Of a stretch of DNA of 64,000 nucleotides, positions 7,457-15,151 are shown in pieces (the first letter of the stretch is position 1; every line of letters starts with the position of its first letter). A program made the position numbers and the translations under genes. Source of the stretch: Levilactobacillus tongjiangensis (GTDB lineage Bacteria > Bacillota > Bacilli > Lactobacillales > Lactobacillaceae); contig NZ_RHNY01000007.1 in assembly GCF_003946345.1 (NCBI RefSeq), positions 62,001 through 126,000 of the forward strand, given 5' to 3'. The notes under the pieces are model-generated. The model was not told where the DNA came from. It did no database searches and saw nothing but the letters and a program-made list of their open reading frames with translations.

Positions 7457-8350
7457 ATGAAGATTGCAATCCTGACGGACACGTCGGCCGGTATTGCCTT
7501 TGATGAGGCTAAACAACGACACATCCACCTGTTATCAGCACCAATCATGTTTGGTAACCGGCAGTATCACGAGTACGAAGACTTGAGTACCGCGGATTAT
7601 TATCGGTTGATGCGGCTATCTAAGTCTAAAAAAATGGTGCCAACCGCACCGCAATTGTCCATGCAGACGATTCAGGCGGCTTGTGCTGAGTTAGCTCAAA
7701 ATGGGGTGACTGACGTCATCATCATTGGGCCATCACTTGGTATTTCGGGCTTTGTGAATACGCTGGCCGCGTTCGTGGAAAACATCACTAGCGTCCACGT
7801 GCATCCCTGGGATTCACGCGGTATCTTAACCACCATGGGTGAACAGGTTCGCTTAGTTGCGGCTTTGGCCGACCGGGGGGCTACCATCGATGAAATCTTT
7901 GAGCAGTTGACGAAGCTGCGGGCCACCACCCACAGTGCCTTTGTGATTGACTCCATTAAGCCACTGTTACGGACCGGTGCGGTAAATCCTAGCCATAGTC
8001 CTGGTCCGGCACCAATTTTACCCGGCAAACCGATTCTGGTCTTCGAATCGAACGGGAAAATGCGGGTCGCTGGGAGTGCTTTGCGGTTGAAAGGGGCTCT
8101 CAGCGATTTCTTAGATGATTTGGCAACCGACATTGCTGGGGTCGCTCCGGTCAAGGCAACAATTCTGAACGCTGACCAACCGGAGACCACCGCACAATGG
8201 GTAGAGACCGCTCAAGAACGCTTTCCTACCGTGACTTTCGAGACGGCTTTGATTGGCCCTAGTTTTGGTGTTCACGTCGGTGATGGTGCCATGGGCCTTG
8301 CTTGGTGCCAAGATTATCGCAGCCTGCTAGCTCCTGAAAATGAGAATTAA
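7457..8350 (+). CDS. DegV-family fatty-acid-binding protein
   Basis: A 297-residue DegV protein. Members bind a fatty acid between two lobes and, as FakB subunits, present it to the kinase FakA for phosphorylation and entry into phospholipid synthesis. The start motif KIAILTDTSAGI, the PTAPQLSMQTIQ motif (about residues 63-74, usually TSQPS), the helix-start IIGPSLGISG and the C-terminal GPSFGVHVGDGAMGLAW fit the family. AAGGAGG precedes the ATG by seven bases. FakA is not in the window and the ligand is unknown. The PSHSPGPAPILPGKPIL loop near residue 175 is in the place of the usual KxGR.. linker. Confidence 0.85.
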   Translation: MKIAILTDTSAGIAFDEAKQRHIHLLSAPIMFGNRQYHEYEDLSTADYYRLMRLSKSKKMVPTAPQLSMQTIQAACAELAQNGVTDVIIIGPSLGISGFVNTLAAFVENITSVHVHPWDSRGILTTMGEQVRLVAALADRGATIDEIFEQLTKLRATTHSAFVIDSIKPLLRTGAVNPSHSPGPAPILPGKPILVFESNGKMRVAGSALRLKGALSDFLDDLATDIAGVAPVKATILNADQPETTAQWVETAQERFPTVTFETALIGPSFGVHVGDGAMGLAWCQDYRSLLAPENEN

Positions 8351-8363
8351 ATTAAAATTAGGG

Positions 8364-8392
8364 TTGACAGGCCCATTTCAAAATGGTTAACT
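8364..8392 (+). promoter_or_regulatory. Promoter of the second TrpXYZ-like operon
   Basis: TTGACA (8364-8369), a 17-base spacer, TTAACT (8387-8392). Transcription would begin near 8399, giving a leader of about 400 bases. Confidence 0.75.
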
Positions 8393-8430
8393 GGTAATTG
8401 TAAATTGATAAATGAAAGGGATTATGACTT

Positions 8431-8493
8431 ATGAAATTAATCAGCCTAACTCATTTAAATAACCAGTTTGCCTTTAGCTTTTTCTTTAGATAG
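8431..8493 (+). CDS. Phe-rich leader peptide ending QFAFSFFFR
   Basis: A 20-codon frame starting at the ATG at 8431, ten bases after AAAGGG. Five of the last eight residues are Phe (codons at 8467, 8473, 8479, 8482 and 8485), followed by Arg and TAG. The stop codon shares its last base with the first arm of the downstream hairpin series. The design parallels the enterobacterial PheL leader peptide, although Firmicutes normally use a T-box for this purpose; no T-box consensus is seen here. An overlapping 12-codon frame at 8424 has worse ribosome-binding-site spacing. Confidence 0.75.
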   Translation: MKLISLTHLNNQFAFSFFFR

Positions 8494-8680
8494 CGTTTGT
8501 ATTCATTTCGTTGGATACGAACGCACCGCACAATTGCGTTTGTATCTATCGATTAGCTAAAGTTTTTCAGCATGACTTAGCGCCAGATAGATACGGGTTA
8601 ATCTATCTGGAGAAATAATATCGGGCCCGATATACACCAGGTAGATTCTACTCAGAATCTATCTGGTGTTTTTTGTTTTT
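8493..8680 (+). promoter_or_regulatory. Seven-segment transcription attenuator
   Basis: Mutually exclusive pairing segments, in order: S1 GCGTTTGTAT (8493-8502); S2 GATACGAACGC (8514-8524); S3 GCGTTTGTATCTATC (8536-8550); S4 CCAGATAGATAC (8583-8594); S5 ATCTATCTGG (8601-8610); S6 CACCAGGTAGATTCT (8635-8649); S7 AGAATCTATCTGGTG (8654-8668). Each segment is complementary to both neighbours. S6:S7 is a 15-pair terminator followed by TTTTTTGTTTTT. With S1 free the chain resolves as 1:2, 3:4, 5:6 and the terminator cannot form. With S1 covered by a ribosome at the stop codon it resolves as 2:3, 4:5, 6:7 and transcription ends. This gives readthrough when ribosomes stall at the Phe codons. The mechanism is inferred from base pairing only. 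Confidence 0.75.
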
Positions 8681-8805
8681 CTGGCAGCCCTGGACGCAGG
8701 GTTACCGCACTGGAAACTGGTTATAAATTTACCAATTAGTCTTAACTAAATAACGTTCCGTGACCGGGACGACAACGAAATCACATATTCTTGGAGGAAT
8801 TGATT

Positions 8806-9774
8806 ATGAAAAAATTACTTATGAGTGGCATTGCCTTATTAGGTTTAGGATTGGTTTTAGCAGGGTGTTCCAGCAAGTCGACCGCCAGCAACGGCAACTT
8901 AAAGGTTGGGATGTTGCAGGTCGTGCAGCACGGGTCACTCGACGAGGCTCGGCAAGGATTCAAAGCCGGTTTGAAGCAGGAATTGAAGGCCCATCACAAG
9001 TCGACTAAGGTGACCTACCACTACTTAAACGCACAGGGTGATCAAGCTAACTTGAATACCATGAGTCAACAATTGGTTCAACAAAAGAATGATTTATTAG
9101 TTGGTATCGCCACCCCGGCCGCTCAAGCCTTAGCCAAGAAGACGAAGACCACACCAACGTTGGTCACCGCTGTGACTGATTTAAAGTCAGCTGGGCTGGT
9201 CAAATCTAACAGCAAGCCGCAGACCAACGTCAGTGGAACGAGTGATATGACGCCGGTGGGCCTGCAACTCAAGTTATTGGCTAGCATGGCCAAAGGCAAC
9301 AAGCCACTGGGGGTGATGTATAACTCTTCGGAAGAAAATTCCGTCCTACAAGTGAAGATTGCTAAGGCGTACGCCAAGAAACATCATTTGAATTTGAAAA
9401 TTGTCAGCGCCACTAGCACCAACGATGTTACCAGTGTGTTGGCTGGCTTGACCGGCAAGGTATCCGGTCTCTACTTACCAACCGACAACTTGATGGCAAG
9501 TGCCATGAAGACCATCGGCCAAAAGGCTAAGGCTGCCAAGTTACCAGTCGTCACTGGATCGATTGAAATGGCGCAAGATGGTGGGACCGCTACTTACGGC
9601 ATCAACTACTACGACTTGGGCAAGCAGACCGGGAAGATGGCCTACGACGTCTTAGTCAACAAAAAGAAGCCACAAAACATGGCCGTTCAAGAATCTAAGA
9701 AATTGCACTTATACATTAACCAGACCAACACCAAAGCAATTGGCATGAAGCCTAGTCAAATTACGAAACCTTAG
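8806..9774 (+). CDS. ABC transporter substrate-binding lipoprotein, TrpX-like
   Basis: A 322-residue lipoprotein of the ABC_sub_bind family. The ATG at 8806 is used because GGAGG lies nine bases upstream. The lipobox LAGC (cysteine at about residue 21) predicts lipid anchoring outside the membrane. The mature part starts LKVGMLQVVQHGSLDEARQG and carries the same landmarks as the paralogue at 5448-6440 (VGIATPAAQALAKK, LYLPTDNLMASAMKTI, YGINYYDLGKQTGKMA). Ligand is inferred to be an aromatic amino acid, most likely phenylalanine, from the Phe-rich leader peptide upstream; nothing in the protein itself proves this. Confidence 0.88.
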   Translation: MKKLLMSGIALLGLGLVLAGCSSKSTASNGNLKVGMLQVVQHGSLDEARQGFKAGLKQELKAHHKSTKVTYHYLNAQGDQANLNTMSQQLVQQKNDLLVGIATPAAQALAKKTKTTPTLVTAVTDLKSAGLVKSNSKPQTNVSGTSDMTPVGLQLKLLASMAKGNKPLGVMYNSSEENSVLQVKIAKAYAKKHHLNLKIVSATSTNDVTSVLAGLTGKVSGLYLPTDNLMASAMKTIGQKAKAAKLPVVTGSIEMAQDGGTATYGINYYDLGKQTGKMAYDVLVNKKKPQNMAVQESKKLHLYINQTNTKAIGMKPSQITKP

Positions 9775-9789
9775 AAAGGGGTAACTTCT

Positions 9790-10761
9790 ATGTTAATCAC
9801 CAGTATCGGGCAGGGCCTCCTGTGGGCACCCCTAGTCATCGGCGTTTTCATCACGTTCCGCATCTTAGATATTCCCGATTTAACCACCGAGGGGAGCTTC
9901 CCTTTGGGGGCGGCTGTGACGGTCAGCGCCATGTTGAGTGGTCAGTCCGCAGTCACTGCCAGTTTACTGGGCTTCCTCGCTGGTTGTGTGGCCGGTTGGG
10001 TCACCGGTATCCTCGACACCAAGCTACACATGCCATCCTTACTCGCCGGTATTTTGACGATGACCGGGCTGTACTCTGTCAACATGCACATCATGGGTAA
10101 GTCTAACGTGCCGCTGTTATCACAGAAAGTGTTGACCAACTACTTACCAGCGACGTGGTCGGTCGATTTGCAAACGATTGTCGTCGGCGCACTGGTCACG
10201 GGGGTCGTGGTGGCTGTCTTGATCTGGTTGTTCAAGACGCGGTTAGGATTGTCCTTAATGGCCACTGGGAACAACGCGGCTATGAGCTCAGCCAACGGAA
10301 TTTACACGGACCGGATGGTCATTATTGGCTACATGGTTTCCAACGGGTGTATCGCCTTATCCGGTGCCCTGATTGCGCAAAGCAACGGCTACGCTGATAT
10401 CGGGATGGGAATTGGGACCATCGTGATTGGCCTGGCCTCGGTCTTGGTCGGTGAAATCTTCTTACGGGGCCGGCAGATTTGGTTACGGCTGTCCGCCATG
10501 GTTCTGGGGGCCATCATCTACCGCTACTTATTGACAGTGGCGATGGGGTTAGGTTTTCCAGTCGACGACCTCAAAATTCTTTCGGCGGGAATCTTAGTCA
10601 TTGTCATTTGCCTGCCGATCATTCGTAACAAGTACCGGACGCGTCAACAACTTAAACGTTACCTCAAACAGTTAGGAGCCGATGAACATGAAGCAGAACC
10701 AATCAGCAGTCTTAAGCGTCAAGCATCTCCAGAAGGTCTTCTTTCCCGGGACACCAAATGA
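9790..10761 (+). CDS. ABC transporter permease, TrpY-like, with C-terminal extension
   Basis: A 323-residue permease paralogous to that at 4552-5451: ITSIGQGLLWAPLVIGVFIT at the start, DIPDLTTEGSFPLGAA, and SNGYADIGMGIGTIVIGLAS near residues 200-220. AAAGGGGTAACTTCT precedes the ATG. The protein is about 25 residues longer than its paralogue. The last 27 codons (EHEAEP onward) overlap the ATPase gene by 80 bases in another frame, far more than the usual few-base coupling. This suggests loss of an ancestral stop codon near 10690. The tail is hydrophilic and cytoplasmic by topology. Confidence 0.88.
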   Translation: MLITSIGQGLLWAPLVIGVFITFRILDIPDLTTEGSFPLGAAVTVSAMLSGQSAVTASLLGFLAGCVAGWVTGILDTKLHMPSLLAGILTMTGLYSVNMHIMGKSNVPLLSQKVLTNYLPATWSVDLQTIVVGALVTGVVVAVLIWLFKTRLGLSLMATGNNAAMSSANGIYTDRMVIIGYMVSNGCIALSGALIAQSNGYADIGMGIGTIVIGLASVLVGEIFLRGRQIWLRLSAMVLGAIIYRYLLTVAMGLGFPVDDLKILSAGILVIVICLPIIRNKYRTRQQLKRYLKQLGADEHEAEPISSLKRQASPEGLLSRDTK

Positions 10762-11461
10762 ACGGCACGTCTTAAAGAACGTGAGCCTGACGATTGAGCC
10801 GGGAGACTTTGTTTCAGTCATTGGGAATAATGGGGCTGGGAAATCAACCCTCCTGAACACGATTGCGGGGACGTTAACGGCAGATGCGGGGGACCTCACG
10901 TTGGCCGGACACAGCGTGACCAAAAAGTCTGTGGCATACCGGGCCAAATGGTTATCCCGTGTCTTCCAGGACCCTAAGATGGGGACGGCGGGTGAGCTGA
11001 GTGTGGCACAGAATTTAACACTGGCTCAGCGGCATACACATAGTATGAGTCTCCATTTGTACCGCAACGCGAAGCAAGAGGCCGCGTATCAGGACCTATT
11101 ACGGCCCTTACAAATGGGCTTGGAAGACCGACTGACGACGCAGGTGAAGTACTTATCTGGTGGGCAACGTCAGGCGCTATCCCTGTTAATGGCAACATTG
11201 AGTCATCCGGAATTGCTGCTGCTAGATGAACACACGGCGGCGTTAGATCCACAAACCAGTGCTAAGGTGATGGAGCTGACACAAAAGATTGTCGAAACGA
11301 ATCATTTAACAACCATGATGATTACCCATAAAATGAGTGACGCATTGACCTATGGCAACCGACTCGTCATGGTACAAGATGGGCAGGTCAAGCTAGATGT
11401 CCGCGGTGCCGAGAAGCAAAATCTTCGGCAAGACGAACTGATGGCCCTGTTTGCTGAATAG
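10682..11461 (+). CDS. ABC transporter ATPase, TrpZ-like
   Basis: A 259-residue ATPase completing the second TrpXYZ-type importer. Walker A is GNNGAGKST, the Q-loop FQDPKMGT, the signature LSGGQRQ, Walker B LLLLDEHTAALDP and the switch histidine in MITHKMSDAL. The ATG at 10682 follows TTAGGAGCCG; a second ATG two codons later is possible. It starts inside the permease gene. No terminator is seen between its stop and the element at 11485-11660. Confidence 0.9.
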   Translation: MNMKQNQSAVLSVKHLQKVFFPGTPNERHVLKNVSLTIEPGDFVSVIGNNGAGKSTLLNTIAGTLTADAGDLTLAGHSVTKKSVAYRAKWLSRVFQDPKMGTAGELSVAQNLTLAQRHTHSMSLHLYRNAKQEAAYQDLLRPLQMGLEDRLTTQVKYLSGGQRQALSLLMATLSHPELLLLDEHTAALDPQTSAKVMELTQKIVETNHLTTMMITHKMSDALTYGNRLVMVQDGQVKLDVRGAEKQNLRQDELMALFAE

Positions 11462-11484
11462 TTGTGGTGTTAGTGGTGGGGAGC

Positions 11485-11660
11485 CGCCTGCGGCCGCCAG
11501 GTGCCACGCTGTTGGGCCCGGTCGAAGCCAAAGAGCGGTCTTCGACCTCGCCTCGCAGCCTCGAAAACCCCGAGTCTGTGAGGTCGGCCCAGCTAGTAAG
11601 CCAGCCCAGAACGCTGACTAACTAGCTCGACACAGCGTAACATCTGGCTGCCTCCGACTT
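11485..11660 (+). repeat. Branched palindromic element E, copy 3
   Basis: Outer arms GCCAGGTG..GCTGT and ACAGCG..CATCTGGC. Inner hairpin GTCGAAGCC-AAAGAGC-GGTCTTCGAC, a CTCG-rich hairpin, and CTAGT..CAGC/GCTG..ACTAG. It begins 24 bases after the ATPase stop. The rest of 11461-12207 holds copy 4, a terminator and no convincing gene. Confidence 0.85.
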
Positions 11661-11955
11661 CAATGTGACTGTAGGTTCGTCAGTAGAGTGGGAACCGTGT
11701 CATGATTCTTACTTGGTGGCAGTGGGTGTGAGTGATGCTGGTACGATGAATTGGAGCTACTTGCCGGTGGATGTGTCAGGAGTTATTGGTAGTCACTCTT
11801 TTGTACGCGGTTGGCTGATTAGAACGGTTCAGACTATCGGTGGGCGTGGCCTGACCAAAAACATCTAGTAATGTTTTCTGCATGGTTGGCGACTGTAGCC
11901 AATTGTTTAAGATGTCGACAGCAAATTGTCTTTGATTTACAGTAAATCTTAGCCT

Positions 11956-12139
11956 GAGGTTGGCAGGGATGGTGGCGGCTGTGACGGTGATGTTGAAGCG
12001 GGTGGGATTCCCGGTTCTACATCACGGGACGAGCTTAAAGACCGCGCGTTCTTGGCGGGGGCTTTAAGTCGAGGAGCAAGACCGCCTTTTAGGCTTGCTC
12101 CGGTCCCCACAGCAGGCGCCATCCCTGCCAACCGGAAGC
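11956..12139 (-). repeat. Branched palindromic element E, copy 4
   Basis: Outer arms GGTTGGCAGGGATGG and CCATCCCTGCCAACC. In element orientation the apex hairpin is GGAGCAAGCC-TAAAAGGC-GGTCTTGCTCC. Paired in opposite orientation with copy 3. Confidence 0.85.
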
Positions 12140-12157
12140 GATAATTTAAAGCAAACA

Positions 12158-12197
12158 AAAAGGTGAGGACCGCCAAGTGGCGACCTCACCTTTCATG
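12158..12197 (-). terminator. Terminator after the CPBP protease gene
   Basis: AAAGGTGAGG pairs with CCTCACCTTT around an inner CGCCAAGTGGCG hairpin. On the minus strand it runs into TTTTTGTTTG, ten bases after the protease stop. Confidence 0.8.
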
Positions 12198-12206
12198 TGT
12201 TTAGGG

Positions 12207-12899
12207 TTATATGAGCGACATTAAATTGTTGAGAAAATGCAACGCAGTACTATACCGAACGTCTTTGAAATGCAGGTACGCGATCCCCAGGACCCACCCG
12301 AGGGCGGAGTACATCAGCAGCGTAAATGAGATGTTGTTCGCGTGCATGAAGCCAAAGATGAGGCCCGAGACCAGGACGCCCAAGAAGTTCATGAGCCTGG
12401 TATTTTTGCTGAAAAAGTAGTTCAGGAAGATTCCGCGAAAAATCATTTCCTCGACGAATGGAGCGAAGAGAATTGCGTAGGCCAGGTTCCAAAATGGAAA
12501 TTGCATGACCTGCTGATTGATGGCCGTTTGGTTGGCGGGACTACTCAGAATGTGGAGACTGGTCAGTACGATCCAAAGCCGTTGGATGGCCATCATCAGG
12601 ACGAAGAATCCCATGAGTTGCCAGAATCGCTGGCTCGTCAGTTTGGTTCGGCCAAAGCCGCGAGGGTTATTAGCGCGCAGCTGTTTATTGTAGCGCCAGG
12701 CTAGAAAAGCTAGCAACAGAGCCGAATAAATCAGCATGGCACCGACCAACCGGTTGGCTAGGTTGGGTTGACTGGCGTGGGTGGTAGCCAGGTCGAGAAT
12801 CAAGCTGTCGACCAGGTAAATAAAGATGAAGCCGATCCAACGCAGACTGCGTAAGAGCCAGTCACCCAGATCCCGCCCCATTTTCGTTAACGTATTCAT
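12207..12899 (-). CDS. CPBP-family intramembrane metalloprotease
   Basis: A 230-residue membrane protein of the CPBP (CAAX protease and bacteriocin-processing, Abi) family, which cleaves substrates inside the membrane and in lactobacilli is often linked to bacteriocin self-immunity. About six hydrophobic segments are visible. The motif 1 glutamates are in PFVEEMIFRGIFLNYF (about residues 138-153) and the motif 2 histidine is in IFGFMHANNISF (about 178-189). No bacteriocin genes lie nearby, so substrate and role are open. It follows the glyoxalase-fold gene by 24 bases and is probably co-transcribed with it. Confidence 0.85.
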   Translation of the reverse strand: MNTLTKMGRDLGDWLLRSLRWIGFIFIYLVDSLILDLATTHASQPNLANRLVGAMLIYSALLLAFLAWRYNKQLRANNPRGFGRTKLTSQRFWQLMGFFVLMMAIQRLWIVLTSLHILSSPANQTAINQQVMQFPFWNLAYAILFAPFVEEMIFRGIFLNYFFSKNTRLMNFLGVLVSGLIFGFMHANNISFTLLMYSALGWVLGIAYLHFKDVRYSTALHFLNNLMSLI

Positions 12900-12923
12900 C
12901 TAACTGAGGGGCCTCCTTATCAC

Positions 12924-13307
12924 TTATTTATCGTATTTGCCGATTTCAATTAAGTTTTCATCTGGGTCGCGAACGTAGATAGAGGTCATGTTGCCAAGGG
13001 CCCCTTGCTTAGGCAGTGGACCGTCGATGATTTCCACCGCGTAGTTGGTCAGATGAGACAAAATGTTGGCCAATGGGTCCGTGGCGATGATGGCAAAGTC
13101 CGCAGCCCCAACCGTGGGATGCTTAGCGACTGGCAAGTGGGGTTCGTCGCTCTGTTGGAAATTGAGTTTTTGTTTGCCGATTTTGACCCCACGCCGACCG
13201 TCATCAAATTCAATGATGGGGAGGTCGAATACTTCGTGGTACCAACGCACGGAGCGTTCAATATCACTCACGGTGAGGGTGAGGTGATCAATGTTACGAA
13301 TATTCAT
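12924..13307 (-). CDS. VOC/glyoxalase-fold protein
   Basis: A 127-residue protein of the vicinal-oxygen-chelate superfamily, a metal-binding fold used by glyoxalases, dioxygenases and antibiotic-binding proteins. The first beta-alpha-beta module starts IDHLTLTVSDIERSVRWYHE, with the metal histidine in DHLTL, and the second ends YVRDPDENLIEIGKY, with the metal glutamate in LIEI. The overall pattern is closest to the virulence-protein/YwkD-like subgroup. The reaction cannot be assigned. Confidence 0.82.
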   Translation of the reverse strand: MNIRNIDHLTLTVSDIERSVRWYHEVFDLPIIEFDDGRRGVKIGKQKLNFQQSDEPHLPVAKHPTVGAADFAIIATDPLANILSHLTNYAVEIIDGPLPKQGALGNMTSIYVRDPDENLIEIGKYDK

Positions 13308-13379
13308 AGATAGTCAGTCCTTAGGCAATAAATTTCACCCATTATAGCATAGATTGCCATCGGTCCCTAAACCATCAAG

Positions 13380-13409
13380 TTGACGTAACTGGGCTTTTCG
13401 TGGTAAATT
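13380..13409 (+). promoter_or_regulatory. Promoter of the ABC-F gene
   Basis: TTGACG (13380-13385), an 18-base spacer, TAAATT (13404-13409). It places the hairpin at 13433-13460 in the transcribed leader. Confidence 0.55.
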
Positions 13410-13432
13410 ACTACCAATATATGTTATGAATA

Positions 13433-13460
13433 AAGGCCTTGACCGTGTCAGGGCTTTTTT
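13433..13460 (+). terminator. Leader terminator/attenuator of the ABC-F gene
   Basis: CCTTGAC pairs with GTCAGGG, closed by GGC/GCT, then six T residues. It lies about 18 bases after the expected transcription start and 32 bases before the GTG start codon. Genes for ribosome-protecting ABC-F proteins are often controlled by such leader terminators. A frame opening at 13426 crosses the hairpin in phase with the ABC-F gene. Confidence 0.6.
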
Positions 13461-13491
13461 CTGCGTGAGAGAAGAAGGGAAGGGACTAAAC

Positions 13492-15048
13492 GTGCCATTA
13501 TTAGAAGTCGACGACTTAAGCATGAGCTTCGCCGACAAGAAGCTCTACGAAAACGCCAGTTTCACCTTGAACAAGGGTGAACACATGGGTGTTGTGGGGC
13601 AAAACGGTGTGGGAAAATCCACATTGATCAAGATTATTACGGGCCAGGAGCTCCCATTGACTGGCTCAGTGAAATGGCAAAAGAAGACCCACATTGGGTA
13701 CTTGGACCAATACGCTGACATTCCTGAAGGCATGCAGCTGATTGATTTCCTCCATACAGCCTACGCTGACCTGTACGAAATGAATGACCGGATGACGGCC
13801 ATGTACACGGAATATGCGGAAACTATGGAAGACAAGCTACTGGAGCGGGCCGGCCGGATTCAAGAACAGCTGGACGCCCGGAACTTTTACGACATTGAAA
13901 CGGAAATTGAACGGGTCATCTCCGGACTAGGACTCGATGACATTGGTCGGGACCACGAAGTCGCTAAGATGTCTGGTGGGCAACGGTCCAAAATTATTTT
14001 GGCCAAATTGTTGTTGGAAAATCCAGATGTGATTCTTTTGGACGAACCGACCAACTACCTGGACGTTGCCCACATTTCCTGGTTGGAAGACTACCTTAAT
14101 AACTTTGACGGGGCAGCGTTGATCATCTCCCATGATTATGACTTCCTGCAAAACGTGACGAACTGCATCATCAACGTGGCATTTGGGGCAATCACGAAAT
14201 ACCGGGGGAACTTCAAGCAGGCCATGCGGCAACGGGGCGAACGCGAAAAGGCTCAACAGCGTGAGTTTGACAAGCAACAGGTCGTAATCGAGAAGGCCGA
14301 ACGTTTTATTCGAAAGAACAAGGCCGGGTCGAAGTCGACCATGGCTAAGTCACGTGAAAAGATGCTGAACCGGATCGACCGGGTCGATCCACCTTCGACG
14401 AACGTGCAAGCCCATTTCGATTTCCCTTATCAGGAAACGGGCTCGCAAAACGCCTTGGTGGTTGACCAACTTTCCGTTGGGTACGAGCTGCCACTGTTGA
14501 AACCCGTAACGTTCTCCGTGACGACTAACCAAAAGGTTGGCCTGACCGGGTTCAACGGGGTTGGTAAATCAACTCTGATCAAGTCCATTCTGGGGCTGAT
14601 CAAAGCCAAGGGTGGAGAAGCACATTTCTCACCTTCCGCTAAAATCAGTTACTTCAGCCAGGACTTAGTTTGGGATAACAATCAACAGACCCCCTTACAA
14701 ATTATCCAAGCCAAGTACGAAAAGTTGCCTCAAAAGGCAATTCGGACTAAGCTTTCTAAGTGTGGGTTAGATTCGGCCAACGCCATGAAACCAATCGGGG
14801 AACTTTCCGGTGGGGAACAGACCAAGGTCAAGCTGGCCATGATGGAATTCGAGCCCGCTAACTTCTTGATCATGGACGAACCGACGAACCATTTGGACGA
14901 TGAAACCAAGCAGGCGCTGAAGCAGGCTATCCTGAACTTTAACGGTAATGCCATCATCGTTAGCCATGAGGCCAGTTTCTACACCGGCTTAGTGGATAAG
15001 ATTTTAAACGTTGAAAAGCTCAGTTTAAAAAATTCCGCTGAAAATTAG
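13492..15048 (+). CDS. ABC-F family ATPase (translation factor type)
   Basis: A 518-residue soluble protein with two ABC domains and no membrane segment, typical of ABC-F factors that bind the ribosomal E site and relieve stalling or protect against antibiotics. Domain 1 has GQNGVGKST (about residues 37-45), the signature MSGGQRSK and ILLDEPTNYLD. The linker (about 220-300, rich in Lys, Arg, Glu: RFIRKNKAGSKSTMAKSR) corresponds to the P-site tRNA interaction motif. Domain 2 has GFNGVGKST, LSGGEQTK and LIMDEPTNHLD. The GTG at 13492 is chosen because GAAGGGAAGGGA precedes it and the protein then starts PLLEVDDLSMSF like its relatives. A 22-codon upstream extension is open but crosses a terminator hairpin. 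Confidence 0.9.
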   Translation: MPLLEVDDLSMSFADKKLYENASFTLNKGEHMGVVGQNGVGKSTLIKIITGQELPLTGSVKWQKKTHIGYLDQYADIPEGMQLIDFLHTAYADLYEMNDRMTAMYTEYAETMEDKLLERAGRIQEQLDARNFYDIETEIERVISGLGLDDIGRDHEVAKMSGGQRSKIILAKLLLENPDVILLDEPTNYLDVAHISWLEDYLNNFDGAALIISHDYDFLQNVTNCIINVAFGAITKYRGNFKQAMRQRGEREKAQQREFDKQQVVIEKAERFIRKNKAGSKSTMAKSREKMLNRIDRVDPPSTNVQAHFDFPYQETGSQNALVVDQLSVGYELPLLKPVTFSVTTNQKVGLTGFNGVGKSTLIKSILGLIKAKGGEAHFSPSAKISYFSQDLVWDNNQQTPLQIIQAKYEKLPQKAIRTKLSKCGLDSANAMKPIGELSGGEQTKVKLAMMEFEPANFLIMDEPTNHLDDETKQALKQAILNFNGNAIIVSHEASFYTGLVDKILNVEKLSLKNSAEN

Positions 15049-15151
15049 GTTGCGGGCTTATTACGTTTTCGTAAAAGGCGTTCCCTTTTTCAGAAAAATC
15101 CGTTACAGTTAACTGTGGTTAAGAAAATCGAAGGATAAAGGACGGAAAATC

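Noticed and set aside
8399-8690. A T-box leader in front of the second TrpXYZ-like operon
   Set aside because: No T-box (AGGGTGGNACCGCG-like) sequence or stem I motifs; the Phe-rich frame and chained hairpins explain the region better.
11665-11868. A 67-codon frame between element copies 3 and 4
   Set aside because: No ribosome-binding site and no recognisable protein features; it lies in element-flanking sequence.
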